A DNA stretch of 64,000 nucleotides, from the NCBI GenBank assembly GCA_009760885.1, contig CM019714.1, positions 5,776,812 to 5,840,811 of the forward strand. Reading direction: 5' to 3'. Below the pieces are notes generated by a model. It made no database searches and was not told the origin of the DNA. It saw only the letters and a list, made by a program, of their open reading frames with translations. The position numbers were made by a program, and so were the translations under genes. Origin of the DNA: Achatina immaculata. Its lineage: Eukaryota; Mollusca; Gastropoda; Stylommatophora; Achatinidae. This document shows, piece after piece, positions 13,001 to 25,000 of the stretch (position 1 is the first letter of the stretch; each line of letters opens with the position of its first letter).

Positions 13001-16000
13001 TCTGTATTTCTTGTCCAGTTGTTCTGATCTAATGTGCTGATGTATCTAGTTCTCATCTGTATTTCTTGTCCAGTTGTTCTGATCTAATGTACTGATGTAT
13101 CTAGTTCATGATCATGATGACCTTGACCCACAGGGAGCTTACAGTTTTCTTCCCCAACTTTGTGCTGCCAACATACCAGAAGAAGAAAGAAAATATTCAG
13201 ATAACGTTGGCTATTGTCAGACCAGAGACTGTTGCTACCAAGAAAAGTGAGTACAGACGTAGCTAACCTCGTATTTAGCCTCATTAACTTTTGATCGACA
13301 GTTTAAACATATATATATGAACGTATTCATTTGTGAGAGACTGGTTTTGGATATTATAGAAATAGGAGTCTTGTTGTTACTGGCATGTACTAGTTGATGT
13401 TGGTGGCATATTCATTCATATCTGATGTGTCTAATTATCAAATTTCTTGCATTGCTGTCTGATATCAGTGTCATCCTCATCCATATCTGAAGTGTCTGGT
13501 TATCAGATTTCTTGCACCGCTATTTGATCAGTGTGTACACCTCTTTGTTATGTTCTTTTCACAATAGATTTGTCACTGGTGCCCTGTGAGGTAAGACAAC
13601 TCTACAAGGTGTTCGCTTGTCAGAGCAACCAAACCTGGGCTGGTACTGATCTTGTTCCACCTTTCTTTTGGCACTCTGTGTGTAACAGGCCCAGCCTGGT
13701 TGTGAAGGCCAGGATTCATCAAGATCCTCCAGACGGTGGGGTCTGGTGAGAATCTTGCTTTCTGCATCCACTCTGGGCCGTTAAGCTAGCCGCTGTAACC
13801 TACTTTCAATCAGACACACAAGTGTGGTTTTCACAGTGTCAGATGTGAAGCTGTGACAGGAGCAAAGAATTCTGACTGCATTTTTCTGTGTATTGTTGCA
13901 GTAAGTTTATTGTGACAAGAGCAAAGAATTCTGACTGCATTTTTCTATGTATTGTTGCAGTTAGTTTCTTGTGACAAGAACAAAGAATTCTGACTGCATT
14001 TTTTTATGTATTGCTGCAGTTTCTTGTGACAAGAGCAAAGAATTCTGACTGCATTTTTCTGTGTATTGTTGCAGTAAGTTTATTGTGACAAGAGCAAAGA
14101 ATTCTGACTGCATTTTTCTATGTATTGTTGCAGTTAGTTTCTTGTGACAAGAACAAAGAATTCTGACTGCATTTTTCTATGTATTGTTGCAGTAAGTTTA
14201 TTGTGACAAGAGCAAAGAATTCTGACTGCATTTTTCTATGTATTGCTGCAGTAAGTTTCTTGTGACAAAAGCAAAGAATTCTGACTGCATTTTTCTATGT
14301 ATTGCTGCAGTAAGTTTCTTGTGACAAAAGCAAAGAATTCTGACTGCATTTTTCTGTGTATTGTTGCAGTAAGTTTATTGTGACAAGAGCAAAGAATTCT
14401 GACTGCATTTTTCTATGTATTGTTGCAGTTAGTTTCTTGTGACAAGAACAAAGAATTCTGACTGCATTTTTTTATGTATTGCTGCAGTTTCTTGTGACAA
14501 GAGCAAAGAATTCTGACTGCATTTTTCTGTGTATTGTTGCAATAAGTTTATTGTGACAAGAGCAAAGAATTCTGACTGCATTTTTCTATGTATTATCGCA
14601 GTTAGTTTCTTGTGACAAGAACAAAGAATTCTGACTGCATTTTTTTATGTATTGCTGCAGTAAGTTTCTTGTGACAAGAGCAAAGAATTCTGACTGCATT
14701 TTTCTACATATTGCTGCAGTAAGTTTATTGTGACAAAAGCAAATAATTCTGACTGCATTTTTCTATGTATTGCTGCAGTAAGTTTCTTGTGACAAAAGCA
14801 AAGAATTCTGACTGCATTTTTTTATGTATTGCTGCAGTTAGTTTCTTGTGACAAGAACAAATAATTCTGACTGCATTTTTTTATGTATTGCTGCAGTAAG
14901 TTTCTTGTGACAAGAGCAAAGAATTCTGACTGCATTTTTCTACATATTGCTGCAGTAAGTTTCTTGTGACAAAAGCAAATAATTCTGACTGCATTTTTCT
15001 ATGTATTGCTGCAGTAAGTTTCTTGTGACAAAAGCAAAGAATTCTGACTGCATTTTTCTGTGTATTGTTGCAGTAAGTTTATTGTGACAAGAGCAAAGAA
15101 TTCTGACTGCATTTTTCTATGTATTGTTGCAGTTAGTTTCTTGTGACAAGAACAAAGAATTCTGACTGCATTTTTTTATGTATTGCTGCAGTAAGTTTAT
15201 TGTGACAAGAGCAAATAATTCTGACTGCATTTTTTATGTATTGCTGCAGTAAGTTTCTTGTGACAAGAGCAAATAATTCTGATTGCATTTTTCTATGTAT
15301 TGCTGCAGTTAGTTTCTTGTGACAAGAACAAAGAATTCTGACTGTGAGTAGGTGTGTTTTACTTAATTTATGGTGATAAATTATGAGTTGATGTATCTTA
15401 ATTTATAGTGACAAATTATTAGTATTTTGTGTGTCATAATTTCTGTGGACAGAATACTGTCTGTAGATTATAAATCATTTAATTTCCTGTGACAGATTAC
15501 TTTGAGTATGTGTATGTGACAGATTACTTTGAGTATGTGTATGTGACAGATTACTTTGAGTATGTGTATGTGACAGATTATTACCACAAGTATGTGTATG
15601 TGACAGATTACTTTGAGCATATATATGTGACAGATTAACATGAGTATGTGTATGTGACAGATTACTTTGAGTATGTGTATGTGACTGAAATATTTTTTAA
15701 GTTAAAATATTACTTTTAACTTTCCAGCTCAGCTGATTAATGATTGTTCATTATCTTTTGTTAATTTTACTAACATTAGTACCTATGGTAGTAATCAAGT
15801 TTTATATTAATCTCAAACTTGAGCTGATGGACCTCTGGTTCAAAGATACTTTCAAGGCATCAGTGAACATCAGTTGGAGACAAAAGAATGCAACTTTATT
15901 TTCACTATAATTTATCATTACATATAGTCCTCACTTTCTGATGGGGTTCCATTTCAACAGCACCACCAGAAAGCAAGCTGGTGACTTCGTAGGGCCAATA

Positions 16001-19000
16001 CAGTAACTTAACTATCAATAGATAGGCATGTTTTAAAACACAAAATTAGAGTGACCTTTGAACTTGTACACAGACTTTAAAATATGAAGTTTTACATTAC
16101 ATAATTACTGTAAGTACTCAAAAAAAAAATTTGTAAACTTACAGTAAAAGGTCATTGGACTGATGATCAGAAAAATGAGTCATAATAAGGCAGGACTTCA
16201 GAAAGTGATTGAAAGCATTAGAAAGTGATCTCCTTCTTCTTCTTCGTACGTATCATCTGTCTATATCTGCAGTCCTGTCTCTCTGCTAAATTTCACTGTT
16301 TTTTATAACTCATGTATGGAACCATAGAGCTTATCTTCTTTGGTAGATTCACTGTGCTAGTAATTATTTCTCCGTGTCTCGTAGTTGATGCAGTTCTGGA
16401 GGATATGCTCCACAGTTTGGGGCACCTGGGCACATGTACATAGGTTAGTAGTACCAACCTTAAACTTTGTATACATATGACTTCGGAGTCGGTTGTGTCC
16501 TGTTCAGAGACAGAAGATGGTGACTTGTTCCTTTCTGTTTAGCATGTGATAGTCATCATGTGGTGGTGTTTGTGGCTTCCTGTAGGTTTTTATCATGCTT
16601 TTCTTCTGATTATAGGTGCCCTCTTTGGCCAGACGGTCAGGTTTTTCATTACCTGGTATCCCACAGTGGGAGGGAATCCACTGCAAGGTGACTCTGTGTT
16701 GGGAGCCAGTTTTTGACAAGGCATCCTTAAGGTCTGGTAGTTTGTTGCACTGAAGAGCTTCCAGTACTGATCCTGCATCTGTGAGAATTACTACGGGGCA
16801 TGTATCAATTCTGGAGTCTGATAGTTTTTCAACTGCAGCAATAATTCCCCTAACTTCTGCATCAAAGTTTTTGCAGTATTTTCCAGTGGGTATGGAAATT
16901 TTGTCAGTGGTGTTGCTTGGATATTCAATATGTGCTCCTGCCCCTCCATTCTTTATGGCATTATGTGCAGATCCATCTGTATATACACGTATCCAGGTGT
17001 CACATGGATATTTGTCATCTAGCACACTAAATATGGCTATTGATCTTACAAGACTGCTTTGCATCTCACCATTCTGCACACCTTTCACTTCTGTCTGAAT
17101 AGTTATTTGTGTACAGTCTGCTTCTTGCCATGGTGTATGCTCTGGTGTAGATGATAATGGCGCAACTACAGTTAACTACAGTTATACTACATCCATGACC
17201 TCCACTTTTCTGCCTTGTTCCTCTTCTTTCTGTGGGTCAGTGCACACTGTACGCTCTTTCTCTGGATGAATATCAATGTTGCAGTCTTGCGCAAACATGC
17301 GAGCAAAGTGATCTACTACCTGCTTACCTGTAAGAGTTTTCCCATCCTCTAATAGTGTAATCTTTGTACTTCTTCCAGTACTCTCATTATTTAACTGTTT
17401 GATTAGTTTTCACAGTTTCATTCCATCCTTTTCAAAGTTTAGGCACTCTGTTTTCTCTCTCCAGCTTTCCCGTCTGGCTTGCAGCTTGGCTTTCTGAAAT
17501 TTGGCCTTGGCATATTGGTAACTATTGTGGTCTATTTTCTGCTTGCTTTCGAGCTGTTTCCACGTCATCATGGAATTTTCCCAGCTCACTAAACCAGTAC
17601 AGTTTATAGTCCCTACAAGCTTCTCTTGGAATGGTTTCACAGGCAGCCTGAAGGATACAAGCATTGAATTCCTTCACTAGGCTGTTAATATCCTTACCTT
17701 CTATGAATAGCTGTCCCACCAGGTTACCTGTACAATGTCTGTACATTGTCCAGTTTGCTTTTTTATAGTTCCATCTGGGAAGAAGGCTACTGGTGTTAAT
17801 AAGTTCATTTTATATTGTCAGGAAGACTGGTCGATGGTCGCTTACCTCCAAGTTGTTTTCCAACTTTGCATGTAATGTTCCACTTCAGATCTGGATAAGG
17901 GAATGCCAGATCTGGTGTTGAGGTTGTATGCCAAGCCCTTGAGTAAAATACTGGGGGATCCATTGGCTGGTTGATAAGTCCATTATCATCCTGCCAGCTC
18001 TCAACTTCCTCTCCTCTCTTGTCTATGTGGTCATAGCCCCAGCTCTGGGAATGGCTATTAAAATCACCACAGACCACCAGTCTCTCTTTATGTCAGATTG
18101 TTTCTAGAGCAAATGGGTGGTCATTAGGACAGTAATAGCTAAGGAGGTGGAAGTCTGCATTACTGGTTTCTAGATGGATCATCTGGTATTTGTCTCCTTT
18201 CATGTACACTCCCATCTGACATGCGCTGATGTTATTCTTAACAAGTGTGAGTACTCCTCCTTTTTTTCTATCCTGTTGGTCTGATCTAAAACACTGGTAG
18301 CCTCTGATTCTAAAGGCGGCATCTTTGATTAGGTGTGTCTCCTGTATGCAGCATATACTTACCTGCTCTGCAAAAAGTATGTTCTCTAGTTCCACCTTTT
18401 TACTATAGCCATCTCTAACACTGTTGACACCCTCAGCATTCCACTGCATTATTTTAAGTTCTTGCTTTTGGGCAGTTTTCTGCTTTTGTATTTTTTGGCC
18501 AGTAGCTCTACTCTCATGTCTCCTGACTCCACAAGACGAACTGAGAGGACCTCCAATAGCATTGGGTGGACCCTTTCGAGGCAAGGGGCCCGGCACTGCA
18601 CCTGCCTGGTTAGTCTTCACAGGGCGAGCACCATGTTTGAAAACTGCAGATAGAGACATTTCATTAGCGATAATGTGTGGTACCCTGATTTTTACGATGT
18701 GCCTTTTGGCTGGGTACCTCTGACTTCAGCACCTTTCCTTGCTAGGGCAGGCTGTGGTCTTGCTCGGTAGGGCAGGCTGTGGTCTTGCTCGGACTGCCAT
18801 GAAGACAGTAGTGTAGGCTGGCCTGGCTAAAACTTTGTTTTCCAGACTCTGGTGGCTGTACTTAAGCCCTTCTCCATGTCAGATCCAGTGCTGGATGGTC
18901 AGACAGCTTTGAGACAGTTCCACTTCGACTTTGGGATGAGGAATCTGATGAGTGCCTCAATGATATCCATTCCCTGCCACCTATAGTCTGCTGGCTCTGT

Positions 19001-22000
19001 TTTGTTTACCTCATTCTGACAGCCATTGTTGTAAAGACCCATAGGCTTGTCCTGGATTCATTGGTTTCGAACCAGGTCTTCCTCATCCCCGCTGGTGATC
19101 TCCATGTCCCCATCCATCCATTTTACAAAAATAAGTTACAATTAGTGTTGACTGCTACAGGTTTCTGGGCTACAGAAGTAGGTCAGAGTTTTTAAGCAAA
19201 CAGATCTATGTTCCCTGTCTCACAAAGACAATGTTAAAATAAGTGTGTTCTTAATACAGTTGTTCCTAGGGGATTAGAAAGGGATCACCTGTATTTCTTT
19301 TTCTGATGAGGTTTTCTAGTTACACCTGTGCCATAGTAGGAGAGTGAGGAACCTTCAGGATAAAGCCTTATCTATAAATGTAATATTTGTTTGCAGATGT
19401 GATTTTGGATAAGATCAGCGAAGCAAAATTCAAGATTGCCATGTACAAGGAGGTCCAGCTGACGAAGGAACAAGCAGCTGAGTTTTACAAAGAGCATGAG
19501 AACTATGCATATTTTGACTCGCTTGTGGAAATTATGTCCAGGTATGTTCTGACACAGAAGTTGTGTTTGCGGGAGAAAAATGTGCAAAAAGAGAGAACTG
19601 AGAATGGGAGAGGTGTATGGAAAGAATGCTGATGTGAGAATGATTGAAGTTTATTTTCAGGATCTAAAAGATTGGGCAAATCTGGCCTGTCTGACTTTTG
19701 TAAATACTACTAATAACTATTAAATGGTGTGGAAGATTATCCCATAGGTTAGCAGCAGAGTAAGTAAGCAGAGTAGGAGGTTTTTTATTGCTAAAGGTGG
19801 AGGTTAGGACAACTACAAGGAAGCGTAAGAGGTGGTCGTTGTATAATAAACATGTAGGAGAAGAGGTCACTGCATAGCCTGTAGACAATAAAGTGATTAC
19901 AGTTGTAATAGCTGTAACTTTTTTCTCAGTAATTTCTGATTCTGAACTGATGTGACCTTGCAGAAAAAACAATCTTTCATGTAGGCATTTCCTTTCTCTC
20001 AACTGCCCTTGCATTGTGTTGTGCATCTTTGTCTTTTCATTCTTTCTGAGTTCTTATAAAAAGAAATAAGAAGAAATCTGTACTGGGTGTATGGGGTGCA
20101 ATGATTACGCATCGTGTGTGAATTTATTTAAAGGATTTGGATGAGTTTGAGAGGCTCAGAGTCTGAAGCTAACACTGGAAAGAATGAAAGCCTGGGATTA
20201 TGTTGTAGGATTGCCACTGGCTATTTTTGGTGTCAAAAATGGCATGCAAAAACCTTTCTATACTGACATTTGCGAGTAGCACTAACACATTAGTTAGTTA
20301 GTTGATCCTCTTGGGCCAAAGGTGGCACATAGGGCGGAGGACAAGGCTCTCCATGTCTGGTGATTCCCTGCTACTTGCTTTAGATCTTCGGTGTTTCTGA
20401 TGAGCATTGTTGAACACTCCTTGGTGATAAGTCTTCTTAGTGTGTCTTTGGGTCTTCCCCGCTTTCTTTTACCCCCTGATGACCACGTAAATGCTTGGTG
20501 TGGGAGTCGTTTTTCATCCATTCTAAGTATGTGGCCGATGTAGTTCCAGCAACGTCTTCTGATAAAGTTTGATACGTAGTCTTGTTTAGTTTCTTGTCTT
20601 ATTGATGTAACTGATCTGAAGTCGTGCCAACAGATGTTTAGCAGTCTTCGAAGGCACTTATTTTCAAAAGCATCTAGTCTCTTTTCCATTGCTGGGGATG
20701 TTCTCCAATTCTCACAACCATAGGTTAGTACTGGCACTACACAGGAGTTGAAGATCTTGAGTTTCGTGTGCCTACTGAGTTGTTTTGATTTCCAGAAGTT
20801 AGTCAGCTTGCTGAAAGCGTTTGACACTAAAGCAGTTCGGGTCATAATTTCTGTTGATATATCTCCTGTGGGTGTTAACTTGCTTCCTAATATGTAAAAC
20901 TAGTGACTTTTTCAAGAGCATGGCCATTAAGTTTAATGTTGTCCGGTTTGTTGATGAGATCAAGAACTTTAGTTTTTGCTGAGTTGATTTCGAGGCCAAT
21001 TTGAGAGATATTTTGGAGTCGGTTTGTTTTCTCTTGCGCATCAGCGTGTGTGGAGCACAGAAGTGCTATATCGTCTGCGAAGTCTAGGTCTTCCAGTGAT
21101 TTGTTGTCAGTCTATTTGATGCCCTAGTATGTATCATGGGTGCATCTATGCATTACTCAATCGACTGCTAGCCCAAATAGCATTGGTGACATGACGCAAC
21201 CTTGTTTTACACCTGTTTCCACTGGGACCCAGTCAGAGTTGCCAGATTCTGTTCTTACACAGCAACGTGAATCATTGTAGAAGCCTTTTATTATGTTTAT
21301 ATATTTGGGCCGAAAGCCATGGATTGTAAGAAGTTTCCACAGTTGTGGGTCAGTGGAGGCTGTCGAAGGCTTATTGGAAGTTCACGAAGTTGATGATGAG
21401 ATGGAACTGAAATTCTTTTGATTCCTCTATGATAGTTCTGAATGTAAATATATGGTCTATGCAGGACCGGTCTGAACTCCGCCTGTTCTTCTCTAAATTT
21501 GACATCCAATGATTTCCCGAGTCTTTCTATCCGCAAACTGCAAAAGAGTTTTCCTGGTATTGATAGCTTGGTAATACCACGCCAGTCAGACAAATCCCCT
21601 TTTTTAGGCAGTTTAAAAATAACGCCTTCTCTCCATTCTTTTGGTTAGGATTCGTTTATCTATACTTCACTGCACAGATGTAGCAGGTACTGTAGTGTGT
21701 TTTCATCAGCTGCTTTAAGCATTCCTCCAGAGATCTCGTTGTCCCTGGCAACTTTGTTGTTTCTCAGGTTTTTGATGGTGGTTTTCATTTCTTCCATTGA
21801 GAATGTGTCAGACGGGGCATCTAAAGGGGGCATGTTTAATTCTTGGTCCAGGTTGGGAATAGTTGTAGGTTAGGGTTTGTTTAGTATTTCTTTAAAGTGA
21901 TCAGCCCATCGTTTTTTTTGTATCTTCTTCTGATGTCAGTAGTTTACCTTATCTGTCATTGATGGCTGTGTTGGCTGCATGTGAATGTTTACATAGCTGT

Positions 22001-25000
22001 TTCATGATGTGATAAACCATTTTGTTGTTTCCAGTTTTGGCAGCTATTTCGGCTTCAGTGGCCAGGTTATGTAAGTAGTTTTTCTTTTCGCGTACTGGTT
22101 TTAATTTCTTTATCCAGCGAGTTGTAGTTTTTCCTACTGGCATGAAATGATATTTTGTGCCTTTTGCAGTTAAAAAGGTTAGTCTGGCCTGTTTTCTTTC
22201 TTGAATTTTTGTCCAGGTGTTGTCACTCAGCCATTTTTTCCTTTGGGTCTGTACATAGCCTACATTGTTTATTGCAGCAGTTTTCAGGCTGTTCTTAAAG
22301 GAGGCCCAGTTTAGTTCTGTTGATTCCTCCTTTGTGGTGGCAGTTGTGTAGATTTCTTGGATATTTGTCTTGATCTCAGCATTAAAAGTGGCTGGGTTGT
22401 CATTTGTCACTAGGGATCTTGAGTTTATCTTCATGATCCTGGGGGTTTGTACAGTCTTTTCAGTTTTATTTGTAGCTTAGCTATGCAGAGGTTGTGATCG
22501 CTGCCAATGTCTGCTACCCTGTAAGCTCTGACATCTTGGATGGAAGGCGAAATTTTTTGCTAATACACAAGTGGTCTATTTGGTTTTTCGTAATGTTGTC
22601 AGGGGAGTTCGAAGTGATTTTGTGAATGTTTTTATATGAGAATATCGTGCTTAATAATACCAGGTTTGCTATTTCACAGAATCCTAGTAGTCTTTCCTGT
22701 TCCACGTGTTCCCATATATTTTTCGATGCTCTTTTTGTCATTCCCAACCTTGGCCTTGAAATCTCCTATCACGACAATGATATCATGTTCAGGAATGTTG
22801 TTGATGGTGTCAAGTAGCAGGTCATAAAACTTGTCTTTGTTGATGTCGCTATCATCATTAGTGGGCACGTAGCACTGAATAATTGTAAGTTTAAAATACT
22901 TTGTCTGGTAGTGTGCTCTGATAATTCTTTCTTTTACTGGTTCCCAGTTAATGAGCGATCTTTCTGCTCTCGCTGACATGATGATTACGACTCCTTCTGC
23001 TCTCGCTGACATGATGATTACGACACCTTCTGCTCTCACTGACATGATGATTACGACTCCTTCTGCTCTTGCTGACATGATGATTACGACTCCTTCTGCT
23101 CTCCCTGACATGATGATTACGACTCCTTCTGAGTGGAAGTTATCTGGTCTTCCCGAGTGGATTATGGTTTTCTATTCTTGCACAGTTTTACCTGAATTGC
23201 TCCATCTGCATTCACTAACACCGAGAATATCGAGCCCATATTCACACATGGCTCTACACACTTGTGCTGTTTTGCCAGTCTGGTACATAGTTCTAATGTT
23301 CCAGTATCCAATTTCGAATATATCACCACAATTTAGCAAGTTAGAATGAAGCATCATAACATTTAGAGCCTGAATTCTGTTTCTTTAACAATGGATATTT
23401 TACGATGTCGGCATGTGGTAATTCTCTGAGCTATACTATCTATATTCACTAACAGAGTGAATGCACTTATACACTGACAGGACCCTTTTTTTTTCTTTTA
23501 AACAAATCTTTGAAGACTTCAGCACATTATGGCCACTGCAGAAAAAGACTTTTCACCCACAAAGTTAACAAAAACATGAGAATCTGGTTTACAAAAATAT
23601 GCTTTAAAAACATTCAAAGTCATGAAATATTCAAATATTATAGAGATTTACTAGTACTGTATACTGTATGTATGGTATAGTAATGCTTATGTACACAACA
23701 GTAATGTGTGTGTGTGCTACAGTAATGTATAGTAATGCACATGTCCACAATAGTAATGTGTATGTGTACTACATTAATGTATAGTAATGTGTATGTGTAC
23801 TACATTAATGTAATAGTAATGCGTATGTGTTTCTTATTGTGAAAATTAAATGAATTGGTCATGTGGGAGTATTACCTTTCAGGCTAAATGTGATGTCTCT
23901 TCACATCCACAGTGGTCCTATTATGGCTCTAGGTTTAGCAAAGGATGAAGCTATCAAAGCATGGAAAGACGCACTTGGCCCATCAAATGTTGATGATGCA
24001 ATAGAGAAGGCACCAAAAAGGTGAGATGACTAATGGAGGACCTGTAGCCAGAGATGATCAGTTATTTGGTAACAAGTTTATCATTTATTTCTTGCTGTGC
24101 TGGTGGAGGTATTCAGGATCAAGTTTATTGTTACAGCTGTGCTACATGATGGTAAAAATACCTTATAACCACAAGATACAGCGGTTAGATATGAATATTG
24201 GAATAAACAGAAGTGGATCAAAGCAATGTCTATCCCCAGAGGATTGTGGGTTAAGCCAGTTAGACAAATGGTAGCAGAGAACACCAAAGGAAGACGAAGG
24301 GAAACCATCACTGTTCTTTCACTCTGAAGTGATGCGCTAACAATCCGTGGGCTGTATTTGTATGATCTCTAGTGCCTTTTGATGATGATGATGATGACTA
24401 CAATGACAATGATGATGATGATGATGATGAACTAACTTTTTCAGTGAAAACACGAAAACAAAGCCATGTATGTTGGAATATTTCACTACATATTCATAAT
24501 TTTGTCTGCTGTTTTGAGTTTAAAGAATCATGCATTACAGTAGCCAGTGACCCATATCTGACTCCTCACGTCAGGGTTAATGAACCGTGGCCACATAAGA
24601 CCCTGTCCCACCTCTCTGCTGGGGCCCCCAGTTACAGGCCTATAGTGGCTAATAAGACAGGGAATGTGTCCCTATGGCAGTGAAGTGTACCAAAAAAAAA
24701 AAAGCACAGCACATTTCCCTGGTTTTAGCTCCAATTAGGGTCTGCAAAAATAGCTGCCTTAATCCTCTCCCCATTTAATATAATGGTTGTACTTCAACAC
24801 CTTCACCACATTGCCTGCAGAAAACATCCTGCTTATGCTTCCAGAAAGACAGCACAAGAACAAGGTGTGATGTTTTTGTTATATGGGAGATATACAAGAA
24901 CAAGGTGTGATGTTTTTGTTATGTGGGAGATATGCAAGAACAAGGTGTGATGTTTTTGTTATGTGGGAGATATGCAAGAACAAGGTGTGATGTTTTTGTT

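Larger units (their letters stand above)
6996..13133 (+). other. Intron 4
   Basis: gtaaga...cccacag. Two LINE fragments and three arrays; 9030-9440 and 10255-10565 are unremarkable AT-rich sequence. Confidence 0.85.
13247..19396 (+). other. Intron 5
   Basis: gtgagt...ttgcag. 13250-13850 is mostly unrecognised, with a GC-richer block at 13560-13800. 15700-16225 and 19125-19396 show nothing. Confidence 0.85.
19542..23912 (+). other. Intron 6
   Basis: gtatgt...tccacag. Contains the CR1-like remnant and LINE F; 19860-20290 and 23360-23680 are unremarkable. Confidence 0.85.

Noticed and set aside
10565..13108. CRISPR-like array
   Set aside because: Units are contiguous with no unique spacers, the host is a eukaryote and there are no cas genes.
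16504..17088. Host RNase H gene
   Set aside because: It sits directly downstream of LINE endonuclease sequence with a LINE-type tail, so it belongs to LINE E.
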